Of a stretch of 64,000 nt of DNA, positions 1 to 10,366 are shown one piece after another (positions within the stretch are counted from its first letter, which is position 1; every line of letters begins with the position of its first letter). This DNA comes from Actinoallomurus liliacearum (GTDB lineage: Bacteria; Actinomycetota; Actinomycetes; Streptosporangiales; Streptosporangiaceae). The stretch is from NCBI RefSeq assembly GCF_039542035.1, contig NZ_BAABHJ010000031.1, forward strand, positions 52,502 through 116,501, written 5' to 3'. Position numbers and translations under genes: made by a program. The notes below the pieces were generated by a model, which was not told the origin of the DNA, did not search any database, and saw only the letters and a program-made list of their open reading frames with translations.

Positions 1-285
1 TGCGCGCTGCTACCGCCCGACGGCAGGCTGCAGGAGGTGCTCCGGCTCGCGCTCTCGCTCCACGAGGAGCCGCTGCTGGCGCGGATGACCCCAGTGACGG
101 ACCTGCACCCCCAGACCACCAAGGAATGGCTCGAATCCCTCTGGATTCGGGATGGAATATCCGCTGAGGAAGAGGAGATGATCGCCTGGCAGAACGACAA
201 GCCGAACATGGACGCCGCGATAGCCGAGATCAAGAATGCCGAACGGCAGCTCGGCATACGACTGGCGACCGAACTGGTCGAATAG
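1..285 (+). CDS. C-terminal part of a probable DurN/Cinorf7-like lysinoalanine-forming protein
   Basis: The frame is open from the window edge and ends in TAG at 285, giving 94 residues; the start lies outside the window. The sequence is acidic and helical (WLESLW, EEEEMIAW) with no transmembrane segment. It ends only 35 bp before the lanthipeptide precursor gene, in the same direction. In cinnamycin and duramycin clusters the gene directly upstream of the precursor encodes a small protein that forms the lysinoalanine bridge. The assignment rests on that position and the small size; I could not verify sequence similarity. It could instead be an unrelated cluster gene. Confidence 0.5.
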   Translation, partial: CALLPPDGRLQEVLRLALSLHEEPLLARMTPVTDLHPQTTKEWLESLWIRDGISAEEEEMIAWQNDKPNMDAAIAEIKNAERQLGIRLATELVE

Positions 286-320
286 CACGGCAGGGTTCAC
301 GACAGAAAAGGAGAAAGGCG

Positions 321-560
321 ATGTCACCGAGCAGCGTACTGCGTCACGCGGCGGCGGACGCGGAGGTCCGCGCCGAGATGCTGGCGGCTCCCGAGGCGTT
401 CGGGGTCTCCGCGGGCACCGTTCCCGCCTCCGTCGAGCCGCTGGACGAGGAGACCCTCGACTTCTGGACCGAGGGCGTGGCCGCCACCGAGGTGTACGCC
501 TGCGCGAGCAGCTGCAGCGCGGGTCCGTTCACGATCGTCTGCGACGGCGGCACCAAGTAG
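321..560 (+). CDS. lanA: Cinnamycin/duramycin-like class II lanthipeptide precursor
   Basis: This 79-residue precursor has an acidic leader (residues 1-60, with LDFWT near its end) and a 19-residue core, CASSCSAGPFTIVCDGGTK, after a Y-A cleavage point (AxA-like, ATEVYA). The core aligns without gaps to cinnamycin. Cys1, Ser4, Cys5, Ser6, Thr11, Cys14, Asp15, Thr18 and Lys19 are all kept, so two methyllanthionines, one lanthionine, the Ser6-Lys19 lysinoalanine and Asp15 hydroxylation are all possible. Differences are R2A, Q3S, F7A, F12I and N17G. Phe7 and Phe12 line the phosphatidylethanolamine pocket in cinnamycin, so lipid recognition may differ. A strong Shine-Dalgarno (AAGGAG) precedes the ATG. 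The modifying synthetase follows. Confidence 0.95.
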   Translation: MSPSSVLRHAAADAEVRAEMLAAPEAFGVSAGTVPASVEPLDEETLDFWTEGVAATEVYACASSCSAGPFTIVCDGGTK

Positions 561-652
561 CCGACCGCCGAGCGAGAACCAACCGGTGGGCCGACGCGGT
601 CGGCCCACCGGCCCACCGGCCCGCGCAGACCGCCGGAGCGAGGAACCCCGCC

Positions 653-3600
653 GTGACCCCACTCTTCCCCTTGGACCTCGCGGCCCGTGCCGCGAACCTC
701 TCCGAACAGGCTCAGGTCGTCTCCGCGCTGCGGCCGGCCGAGGACGCGCCACCGCTGACGGAGTTCGACCGGTGGCGGATCGGCCGACTGGCGGACCGGC
801 TGGCCGGGCGGTTCCATGAGGAGCGCGCGCGGCGGCCGGGGCCGGCGCGGCACACCCGGCGCTCGCTGACCGACATCCTGACCGAGTACCGGCGGCACGA
901 GCTGACGCTCACCGGCCCCGACGACGCCCTCGGCCGGATCCTCACGGACCTGCAGGCCGAATGGCTGCCGACGTACCAGGCCGCCCTGGAAGGGCTGGAC
1001 CGGTCCGGTGAGCGGACCGCCGAGGCGAGCTGGCGCGAACTCGACGCCTACTACGGCCGGCTCGCCATCGCCTGCGAGCCGTTCCTGACCGAGCTGGGCC
1101 GGCGGCTGGGCGAAGCCCTCGCGGAGGACGCCGGCCGAACGGCCCTCCGCATCGACGCCCAGGTGATCGACGACTTCCAGGCCCACCTGCTCGGCCGCTT
1201 CGAGCTGGCGCTGGCCTGGGCGGTGGAGGCCGATTCCAAGGCGCACTGCGCGCTGCACGGCATCGACCCGGCGCGGACGACCCGTGAGGACTACCTGGCC
1301 TACCTCGACAAAACGTTCTCCGATGCCGCGTCCTACCACCGCTTCTACCTCGACTTCCCGGTCCTCGGACGATGGCTGGCGCACGTCACCGAGCTGCTCG
1401 CCGGCCACGGCCGCGAGATGATCGCCCGGCTGCGCGCCGACGCCGACGTCATCGCCGCGGCGTTCTTCGGTGCGCCGATCGCCGGAGTGCGCTCCGTGCG
1501 CCTGGGCCGATCCGACATGCACGCCGGTGCCCGCAGCGTGGCGATCGTCGATGTCACGCTGGCGGACGGCACCGACGCGTCGTTCGTCTACAAGCCACGC
1601 TGTGTCCGTGGCGAGGCCGCGCTGCAGGAGCTGCTGGTCCGGCTGCGCGACGACGACGTCCTCGACTTCGCCCCGCGGCCGGTGCTGCCCAGGGACGGGT
1701 ACGGCTACGAGGCGCTGATCCCGTCCGGACGCAACCGGGTCGAGACGCGCGAGCAGGCCGGGCACGTGTACGCCGAGCTCGGCGGCTATCTCGCCATCTT
1801 CTACATCCTCGGCGGGGGCGACCTGCACTTCGAGAACGTCCTGGTCGCCGACGGCCACGCGTTCATCTGCGACTGCGAGACCGTGCTCGGCGCGCCGCCC
1901 AGGGGGCAACCGCGGCCGTCCGGCACGCTCATGGACTCGGTGTTCAGGACCGGGCTGATCGAATGGCCCGCGCCCGCACCTGCGACGGCGGCCGACACGG
2001 GCATGAGGCTCAGCGGCTACTCGGGGGGCGACGCCTACCGGATGCCGATGCCGGTCCCCCGGGTCAACGAGCACCGGATGTCCTTCGGCGCGGCCGTGAC
2101 ACACCGCGCGGGCGTGCTGGTCGAGCCGGGAGCGCCCAACCGCGTCTTCGTCGGCGACGAGCTCGCCCGGGCCGAGGACTTCATCGACGCGATCAGGACC
2201 GGGTTCCACCGCGTCTACCGGTGGTTCCAGGAGCGGCCCGAGCCGGCGGTCGAGTACGTGACCGGGCTTTTCGCCGACACCCGGGTGCGCTTCATCAACT
2301 GGAGCACGCAGGTCTACGCGCAACTGCTCGCGGCCGCGCGCCACCCCAAGTGCCTGATCGAACCGCTGGAGGTGGACCTGCTCGTCAACACGGTGCGCAC
2401 GTTCCCCCGCAACTGGGACGGCGAGGGCGTGCTGCCGCCCTGGGAGCTGGCGTCGATGTGGCGGCTGGACGTGCCCATGTTCACGGTCGACGCGGCCGGC
2501 GACCGGCTCGTCCACGACCACCGCGACGAGGTCGCGGCCACGGTCGAGGCGACGCCGCTGGACCACGCCGCCGCGCGGATCCGGCGGCTCTCCGTGCGAA
2601 ACCGCGCCCAGCAGGACCAGTACATCGCCGCGGGCCTGTCCGGCGGCGACGTCACGAGCCCGGACTTCGCGGCCACCTGCGTCGAGCAGGCGAGCGCCGT
2701 CGGGCTGCGGCTGTGCCAGATGCTGCGCGGGCCGGACGGTGCGCCGTGGACGTCGTACGTCATCACCGGCGACGGCAAGGCCGAGGTCGACATCGAGGGC
2801 GACCTGTACCTCGGGTCGGCGGGCGTCGCGTTCTTCCTCGCCCACCTCCACGAGGCGGATCCGCGGCCGGAGTTTCGCCGCGCCGCCGAACGCGCCCTCG
2901 CCCACGCGCTCGACACCCGCGACCGCAGCCGCATCGGGGCCTTCGCCGGGCTCGGTGGACTGGTCTACCTCCTCACCCATCTGCACCGCCTGTGGGGCGA
3001 CCGCGCGTTGCTCGACCGTGCCGTCCGCCTCGCCGACGAGACCGCCGACCTGATCGAGCAGGACCGCCACCTCGACGTCTTCCACGGCGTGGCCGGGCTC
3101 ATCCCCGTGTTCCTCGGGCTCGCGGACGCCACCGGCGGCCACGGCCTGGAGCAGGCGCACCGATGCGCCGCGCACCTGCTGCGCCATGCGCGGACCGACG
3201 GCGACACCCTCTCGTGGCCCAGTCCGGACCCGCACACCGTGGCGGCCGACCTGACCGGCCTCTCGCATGGCGCCGGCGGCATCGGCTGGGCACTGATCAT
3301 GCTGGGGTGCCGCGACGACCGTTCCGGATACGTCGACGCCGGCCGGCGCGCCTTCGCCTACGAGGCCCGCCATTTCGACCATGACGAGCAGGACTGGTAC
3401 GACCTGCGGCGCATCCCGGGCGGCCGGCTCCGCAACGGGCGCCACTACGCCAACGCCTGGTGCAACGGCGCCGCCGGCATCGGCATGACCCGGATCCACA
3501 GCTGGGCCCTGCTCGGCAAGGACGACGACGCCATGCTCAACGAGGCGCGTCAAGCGCTCACGGCCACGATGCGCGGCTTCCCGCGCCTGCAGAACGACTC

Positions 3601-3877
3601 GCTGTGTCACGGCCGTTCGGGCAACGCCGAGTTGTTCCTGCGGTTCGCCGAGCTCGCCGAAGAGCCCGCGTTCCGGATGGAGGCCAACGTCCAGGCCCAG
3701 GCCCAGTGGCGGAACCTGGAGGACGCCCGGCCGGGACCGGAGTCGGGATTCTTTCCGGGCTTGATGCTGGGCCTGGCGGGCTTCGGCATGCACTTCCTGC
3801 GTCTGGCCCGGCCCGAGAGCACCCCGTCGGTCCTGCTCCTCGACCCGCCGGCCCCGCCCCGCCCATCGAAGGAGTGA
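653..3877 (+). CDS. lanM: Class II lanthipeptide synthetase (LanM)
   Basis: The enzyme dehydrates Ser/Thr of the precursor and adds Cys thiols to form (methyl)lanthionine rings. It is 1074 residues, normal for LanM. The N-terminal dehydratase domain shows YKPR near residue 313, HFENVL at 392 and CDCETVL at 406. The C-terminal LanC-like cyclase has zinc ligands Cys937 (WCNGAAG) and Cys985-His986 (CHGRSG). GTG at 653 is chosen because a GAGGAA Shine-Dalgarno precedes it and the frame upstream overlaps the precursor gene without resembling LanM. It is co-directional with the precursor and hydroxylase genes, in a likely single operon. Its substrate should be the cinnamycin-like peptide encoded about 90 bp upstream. 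Confidence 0.95.
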   Translation: MTPLFPLDLAARAANLSEQAQVVSALRPAEDAPPLTEFDRWRIGRLADRLAGRFHEERARRPGPARHTRRSLTDILTEYRRHELTLTGPDDALGRILTDLQAEWLPTYQAALEGLDRSGERTAEASWRELDAYYGRLAIACEPFLTELGRRLGEALAEDAGRTALRIDAQVIDDFQAHLLGRFELALAWAVEADSKAHCALHGIDPARTTREDYLAYLDKTFSDAASYHRFYLDFPVLGRWLAHVTELLAGHGREMIARLRADADVIAAAFFGAPIAGVRSVRLGRSDMHAGARSVAIVDVTLADGTDASFVYKPRCVRGEAALQELLVRLRDDDVLDFAPRPVLPRDGYGYEALIPSGRNRVETREQAGHVYAELGGYLAIFYILGGGDLHFENVLVADGHAFICDCETVLGAPPRGQPRPSGTLMDSVFRTGLIEWPAPAPATAADTGMRLSGYSGGDAYRMPMPVPRVNEHRMSFGAAVTHRAGVLVEPGAPNRVFVGDELARAEDFIDAIRTGFHRVYRWFQERPEPAVEYVTGLFADTRVRFINWSTQVYAQLLAAARHPKCLIEPLEVDLLVNTVRTFPRNWDGEGVLPPWELASMWRLDVPMFTVDAAGDRLVHDHRDEVAATVEATPLDHAAARIRRLSVRNRAQQDQYIAAGLSGGDVTSPDFAATCVEQASAVGLRLCQMLRGPDGAPWTSYVITGDGKAEVDIEGDLYLGSAGVAFFLAHLHEADPRPEFRRAAERALAHALDTRDRSRIGAFAGLGGLVYLLTHLHRLWGDRALLDRAVRLADETADLIEQDRHLDVFHGVAGLIPVFLGLADATGGHGLEQAHRCAAHLLRHARTDGDTLSWPSPDPHTVAADLTGLSHGAGGIGWALIMLGCRDDRSGYVDAGRRAFAYEARHFDHDEQDWYDLRRIPGGRLRNGRHYANAWCNGAAGIGMTRIHSWALLGKDDDAMLNEARQALTATMRGFPRLQNDSLCHGRSGNAELFLRFAELAEEPAFRMEANVQAQAQWRNLEDARPGPESGFFPGLMLGLAGFGMHFLRLARPESTPSVLLLDPPAPPRPSKE

Positions 3878-3883
3878 GACACG

Positions 3884-4782
3884 ATGACCGTTGAGTCCTG
3901 CACCCGGTTCCTGCGCCTGGCCGAGGAGGACCCGGAGGTCCGGCAGCAGATGAAGGCTTTGACCGGGGTCGAGGAGGTGATCCGGCTCGCCCGTACCGGC
4001 GGCTACGACTTCACCGTCCGCGACCTCATGACGGCATCCGCCGAGGCCGGTGCCAGGGACGTGCCGGAGCCGATGGACGCCCCACCGGCCGGGGACCGCC
4101 CGAAGGCACCGGCAGGCGCGGTCTATCACTACGAGTACGACATGAACGACCTGCCCGGCTTCGGCGCGATCATCGACGAGCTTCCGCGGCTGAAGGTTCA
4201 ACCGTCCACGGTCGACCTGGCCCGTTTCCACGACGCGTTTCGTGAGGAGGATCTGCACTCGACCGCGTTGGCGCCATCCGGCCCCGAGTACCAGGCCTGG
4301 CGTGACCGCGTCGCCGCCGCGCCCCCCGGCGATGTCAGGCGCGACTTCCACTTGATCAACCTCGACGACCACGTCGCGCACCAGGGATACGACGCCTACC
4401 TGGCCGCCAAGACGCGCGCGATCGCCGCGCTGGAGGACGTGTTCCACGCCGAGGTTCGCTTCTCGGGCAGCATGTGGTACCCGCCGTCCGCCTACCGGCT
4501 CTGGCACACCAACGAGGACCAACCGGGCTGGCGCATGTACATCGTCGACTTCGACGGCGACTTCGCCGCCCCGGAGCGCACCTCCTTCTTCCGCTACCAG
4601 AACCCCGCCACCGGCGACCTGGTCACCCTTCGCGAACGCCCCCGGATGGTGCGGTTCTTCAAGATCGAGCAGGACCCGGACCGGCTGCTGTGGCACTGCA
4701 TCGTCAACCCGACCGAGCGCCACCGATGGAGCTTCGGGTTCGTCGTGCCGGACCACTGGGCCGAGTGCCTGCCGGAGCCGTC

Positions 4783-4786
<4 letters not shown>
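3884..4786 (+). CDS. cinX: Nif11-domain/CinX-like 2-oxoglutarate Fe(II) hydroxylase
   Basis: The protein has 300 residues. Residues 1-50 look like a Nif11 domain (CTRFLRLAEEDPEVRQQM then GGYDFTVRDLM), a fold usually found as a RiPP leader. Residues about 80-300 form the catalytic part, with WHTNED (His208), a downstream WHC (His271) and arginines near the end, as in the CinX family. CinX hydroxylates Asp15 of cinnamycin before lysinoalanine formation; Asp15 is present in this core. The gene follows lanM by 6 bp and overlaps the exporter start by 4 bp (GTGA), so translation is probably coupled. I cannot tell whether known CinX proteins all carry the Nif11 part. Confidence 0.8.
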
Positions 4787-6648
<1,862 letters not shown>

Positions 6649-6810
6649 GCCCGGCGCGCCGGTCTCGAGCACCCGCCTGGGCGCGCACCGTTCACCAAGA
6701 TCCGGCATGCGGGTGATCTCTCTCGCGCAAGTGGTGAATACCTGGTCACAACGGCCGAGACCGGCACAGTCACCACGGCAGGAGTACAAAGCAGACAGAA
6801 AGGCATCGCC

Positions 6811-6834
6811 ATGGGCAAAAAGCCGACGCCATGA
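6811..6834 (+). other. Seven-codon reading frame MGKKPTP with Shine-Dalgarno
   Basis: AGAAAGG at 6797-6803 precedes ATG at 6811 with normal spacing. The frame reads MGKKPTP and stops with TGA five bases before a terminator hairpin. It could be a micropeptide or leader peptide, the end of a decayed gene, or chance. No homology can be claimed. Confidence 0.3.
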
Positions 6835-6838
6835 ATCA

Positions 6839-6875
6839 CCGGCCCTGGCCTCCCACCACGGGAGTCCAGGGCCGG
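6839..6875 (+). terminator. Strong Rho-independent-like terminator
   Basis: Arms CCGGCCCTGG-C-CTCCC and GGGAG-T-CCAGGGCCGG pair around a five-base loop with a single mismatch, followed by ACCTTTTCTC. It would end transcription from the lanthipeptide operon or from the tiny frame before it. Confidence 0.75.
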
Positions 6876-6886
6876 ACCTTTTCTCA

Positions 6887-6936
6887 GCGCCCCAACTCTT
6901 GGTCGCTGGAACGACGGAAAGTCTCGGCACAACGCC
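6887..6936. repeat. Dispersed hairpin repeat, copy 1
   Basis: These 50 bases match 17001-17050 at 42 of 50 positions. Both copies can fold into an imperfect hairpin with GTCG/CGAC at the tip and GsGCC/GGCAC at the base. Both lie between genes. Function is unknown. Confidence 0.6.
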
Positions 6937-7103
6937 CGGGCCACCCCATCCTCACCCTGGCCGACGCGGCCGTGGGTGTCATCGGGGCGCACATGGGCCG
7001 GGCCGTTTTTTCGGACGGCGGTACGAACCGCGGTCCCGGGCCCGATGTCTACTGTTCACCCAGTCGGCGGTGCTGTCTGTGTGCCCATTCTTGAGGAGGC
7101 CCG

Positions 7104-9011
7104 GTGACCCGGCCACTCGTCATCGACGATCTGTATAGGTTCGCGATCCCGGGCGAGCCTGCCCTCTCCCCCGACGGGGACCGGGTGGTCTACACCCTGA
7201 CCACCCAGAACGCCGAGCTGGACCGGGCGGAGAGTTCCCTGTGGGAGGTCACCGCCGACGGCGCGGCACCTCGGCGTCTCACCCACGGTCCCGCCGACAC
7301 CGCGCCGTGCTGGTCCCCCGACGGCTCGACCGTGGCGTTCCTGCGCGCAGGCCGGATCCACCTGCTGCCCGCAGATGGCGGGGAGGCGACGCCTCTGACG
7401 TCCAGGGAACCGGCCGCCGGCGCCCCCGTCTGGAGTCCGGACGGAACCCGGATCGCCTTCGCCGCCCCTGCGTCCGTCCTCGACCCGGTGGCACCCGTCG
7501 AGATCGACCGGCTCGGTTACAAGGCCGATGGCCTCGGATTGATCGGCAACGTCCGTACGCAGCTGTTCGTCGTCGATGTGGCGACGGGCCGGACGAGGCG
7601 GCTCACCGACGGCGACTTCCTTATGGGGCCACCGGCGTGGTCCCCCGACGGAGCCCGGCTCGCCTTCTCCGCGTCGTTCGGTGACCGGGCCGACGTGACC
7701 GGTGCCCGCGCCGTCCACCTGATCGACGCGGACGGGACCGCGCGGCGGCTCGCCGGCAACGCCGGAGGCCTGACCGCGACGGTCGCCTGGTTCCCCGGCG
7801 GCGACGCGCTCCTGCTCGTCGGCAGGAGCACCGTCACCGCCGGGCACCTGGAGTTGCTGCGCCAGCCGCTCGACGGCTCGCCTCCTGTCGCGCTGAGCGC
7901 TCCGCTCGACCGGAACGTGATGCCCGGCATGCCCGGTTATCCGGGAGCGTTGCCGCAGTTCACGGACAGCGAGGGAAGTGAGATCGTCTTCTGCGCGCGC
8001 GACCGTGGGGTCACCCGGCTCTACCGGCTCAGCGCCGACGGGATCGCCGAGATCCCGCTGGCGGCCGCCACCGGGGTGAGCGGGTGCTCCGTCGCCGCCA
8101 AGGCCGGGCGGGCCGCCCTGGCGGTGGCCGACGGATCGAGCTTCGCCGAGATCGCGATGCTCGACCTCGGCACGGGCGAGGCCGTACGTCTCACCGAGCA
8201 CACCGCCGGGTCCCTCCCGGACGTCGCCTTCCCCTCGATCGCCGAACGGGACTTCGCGGTCTCCGACGGCACGCGGGTGCACGGGCTGCTCATCAGGGAT
8301 CCCGGCGCACCCGTCATGGGGCCGCTGCTCGTGGACGTGCACGGCGGACCGCATAACGCCTGGGCCCCGCACGCCGACCCCGTGCACCTCTACCACCACG
8401 AGCTGGCCGCTCGCGGCTGGACGATCCTCGCGCTCAACGTTCGGGGCAGCGACGGCTACGGCGAGGATTTCTACACGGCCGCCATCGGCGCCTGGGGCGA
8501 GGCCGACGAGCGAGACGTCCTGGAGCCCGTCCAGGCCCTGATCGACGAGGGCCTGGTCGACCCCGCGCGGATCGCGTTGACCGGCTACAGCTACGGCGGC
8601 TACCTCACGTGCTGGCTGTCGGCGCGCAGCGACGTCTTCAAGGTCGCCGTCCCCGGTGGGGTCGTCACCGACCTGCTCTCCATGGCGGGCACCTCCGACC
8701 AGGGCGAGGAACTGACCGCCATGGAGGTCGGCCCCCGCGACCGGCTGGTGGAACTCTCTCCGCTCAGCCATGTCGACGGCGTGCGCGCGCCCACGTTGAT
8801 CCTGCACGGCGGAGCCGACGACTGTTGTCCGATCGGCCAGGCGGAGCAGTGGTTCCACGCGCTCCGTACGCGCGGCGTGCCCGTCCGTCTCGTCCGCTAT
8901 CCGGGCGGTGCCCCCCAGTTCATCCTGCACGGGCGGCCCTCCCACCGGGCCGACTACTCCCGCCGGCTCATCGGCTGGGTCGAGCAACATCTAGGAGCCG
9001 AGAATGTCTGA
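7104..9011 (+). CDS. S9-family (prolyl oligopeptidase-like) peptidase
   Basis: This 635-residue cytoplasmic serine peptidase resembles acylaminoacyl peptidases. Residues 1 to about 370 form a beta-propeller with repeated SPDG/WSPDG motifs. The C-terminal alpha/beta-hydrolase domain has the nucleophile Ser496 in GYSYGG, Asp572/573 in GGADDC and His614 in RPSHR. GTG 7104 has a GAGGAGG Shine-Dalgarno. The gene overlaps the next one by 8 bp and opens a tightly packed operon. It probably trims short peptides, feeding the downstream peptidase and amino-acid steps. There is no signal peptide. Confidence 0.9.
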   Translation: MTRPLVIDDLYRFAIPGEPALSPDGDRVVYTLTTQNAELDRAESSLWEVTADGAAPRRLTHGPADTAPCWSPDGSTVAFLRAGRIHLLPADGGEATPLTSREPAAGAPVWSPDGTRIAFAAPASVLDPVAPVEIDRLGYKADGLGLIGNVRTQLFVVDVATGRTRRLTDGDFLMGPPAWSPDGARLAFSASFGDRADVTGARAVHLIDADGTARRLAGNAGGLTATVAWFPGGDALLLVGRSTVTAGHLELLRQPLDGSPPVALSAPLDRNVMPGMPGYPGALPQFTDSEGSEIVFCARDRGVTRLYRLSADGIAEIPLAAATGVSGCSVAAKAGRAALAVADGSSFAEIAMLDLGTGEAVRLTEHTAGSLPDVAFPSIAERDFAVSDGTRVHGLLIRDPGAPVMGPLLVDVHGGPHNAWAPHADPVHLYHHELAARGWTILALNVRGSDGYGEDFYTAAIGAWGEADERDVLEPVQALIDEGLVDPARIALTGYSYGGYLTCWLSARSDVFKVAVPGGVVTDLLSMAGTSDQGEELTAMEVGPRDRLVELSPLSHVDGVRAPTLILHGGADDCCPIGQAEQWFHALRTRGVPVRLVRYPGGAPQFILHGRPSHRADYSRRLIGWVEQHLGAENV

Positions 9012-10365
9012 AAGCACCCACTGGACGAATCGCCTGGCGACGCTGACCGAGCGGCACGGCGTCCCGGGCGCGAGCCTGGGCATCCTGTCCGGCGGCGACC
9101 TGATCGAGACCGCCACCGGCCTGGCCAACGCCGACGCCGGGATCGAGGCGACCACCGAGACACTGTGGCAGATCGGCTCGATCTCGAAGGTCTGGACCGC
9201 CACCGTCGCCATGATGCTCGTCGAGGAGGGGGCACTGGCGCTGGACGCGCCGATCGTCTCGGTGCTGCCCGAGCTGAAACTGAGCACCGGCGAACTGACC
9301 GAGAAGGTGACGCTGCGCCACCTGCTCACGCACACCAGCGGAATCGACGGTGACTTCTTCCTCGACACCGGCCGCGGCGACGACTGCCTGGAGCTCTACG
9401 TCGAAAAGCTCGTGGAGGCCGCCGCGAACCACCCGCTGGGCGCGACCATGTCGTACTGCAACGCGGGTCTCAGCCTCGTCGGCAGGGTGCTGGAGCGGGT
9501 CACCGGCGTCCAGTGGGACCGGCTGATGCGCGAGCGGCTGTACCAGCCCCTCGGCCTCACCCACACCGCGACGCTGCCGGAGGACGTGCTCCGGTTCCGC
9601 GCCGCCGCGGGCCACGTGGGTGAGCCGCCGGTGGTCGCGCCGCAGTGGACGCTGATGCGGTCGGCGGGCCCGGCCGGGCTCATCTGCTCGACCCCGCGCG
9701 ACGTCCTCACCTTCGCCCGGCTGCACCTGGACGGCGGCCTGGCCGGGGACGGCACACGCCTGCTGTCGGCCGCGAACACCGGAGCCATGCACACGCCGCA
9801 GGTCTCCCTGCCCGACACCCGCACGTTCGGCGACGCGTGGGGGCTCGGCTGGATCCTGATGGACTGGTCGGGACACCGCCTGTACGGCCACGACGGCGAC
9901 ACCATCGGCCAGTCCGCCTTCCTGCGCGTGCTCCCGGAGGCCGGGCTGGCCGTGTGCCTGCTGACCAACGGCGGCGACACGCGCGGCCTCTACCAGGACC
10001 TCTACTCGGAGATCTTCGCCGAGCTGGCCGGGGTGGCCATGCCGGAACCGCCCGAACCGGCCGCCGAGCCCGTCGCGGACGACGTGTCCCGCTACACCGG
10101 GACGTACGAGCGCGCCTCGACGCGCATCGAGGTGTTCGAACGTGGCGACGACCTCGTCATGCGCACCACGGTGACCGGGGTACTCGCCGACCTGATCCCC
10201 GAGTCCCAGCGCGAGATCGAGCAGGAACTGCGCCCGCTGGAGCCGGGCGTGTTCGTGACCCGCAGACCGGGGATCAAGGGCTGGCTGTCCGCGACCTTCT
10301 ACACGCTCCCGGACGGCTCGTCGTATCTCCACCACGGTGGCCGCGCGACGCCGAAGGCGGGCTGA
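9004..10365 (+). CDS. Serine hydrolase of the beta-lactamase / D-aminopeptidase class
   Basis: The 453-residue protein has the class C-type motifs SxxK (Ser59-Ile-Ser-Lys62) and YxN (Tyr151-Cys-Asn153), and LLTHTSG. The C-terminal 110 residues form a lipocalin-like tail (YTGTYERAS). There is no signal peptide, so it is probably a cytoplasmic peptidase rather than a beta-lactamase. D-aminopeptidases and DD-peptidases of this fold act on D-residue peptides. Its neighbours (M20, GNAT and an OSBS/racemase-like enolase) support release of D-amino acids. The substrate is inferred, not read from the sequence. Confidence 0.8.
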   Translation: MSESTHWTNRLATLTERHGVPGASLGILSGGDLIETATGLANADAGIEATTETLWQIGSISKVWTATVAMMLVEEGALALDAPIVSVLPELKLSTGELTEKVTLRHLLTHTSGIDGDFFLDTGRGDDCLELYVEKLVEAAANHPLGATMSYCNAGLSLVGRVLERVTGVQWDRLMRERLYQPLGLTHTATLPEDVLRFRAAAGHVGEPPVVAPQWTLMRSAGPAGLICSTPRDVLTFARLHLDGGLAGDGTRLLSAANTGAMHTPQVSLPDTRTFGDAWGLGWILMDWSGHRLYGHDGDTIGQSAFLRVLPEAGLAVCLLTNGGDTRGLYQDLYSEIFAELAGVAMPEPPEPAAEPVADDVSRYTGTYERASTRIEVFERGDDLVMRTTVTGVLADLIPESQREIEQELRPLEPGVFVTRRPGIKGWLSATFYTLPDGSSYLHHGGRATPKAG

Positions 10366-10366
10366 C

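Larger units (their letters stand above)
6649..7103. other. Intergenic stretch between lanthipeptide cluster and peptidase operon
   Basis: These 455 bp hold a seven-codon reading frame (6811-6834), a strong hairpin terminator, and one copy of a dispersed hairpin repeat, listed separately. The last 160 bases must carry the promoter of the peptidase operon, but I cannot define -35/-10 boxes with confidence. No longer coding frame here looks real. Confidence 0.6.

Noticed and set aside
344..4756. Very long open frame on the minus strand opposite the lanthipeptide genes
   Set aside because: It mirrors the G/C-rich third positions of real genes; composition is Arg/Gly/Pro/Val-heavy and shows no domain. 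The plus strand carries clear LanM and CinX families.
7056..8990. 644-codon minus-strand frame opposite the S9 peptidase
   Set aside because: Shadow frame; the plus strand has a complete catalytic triad and propeller motifs.
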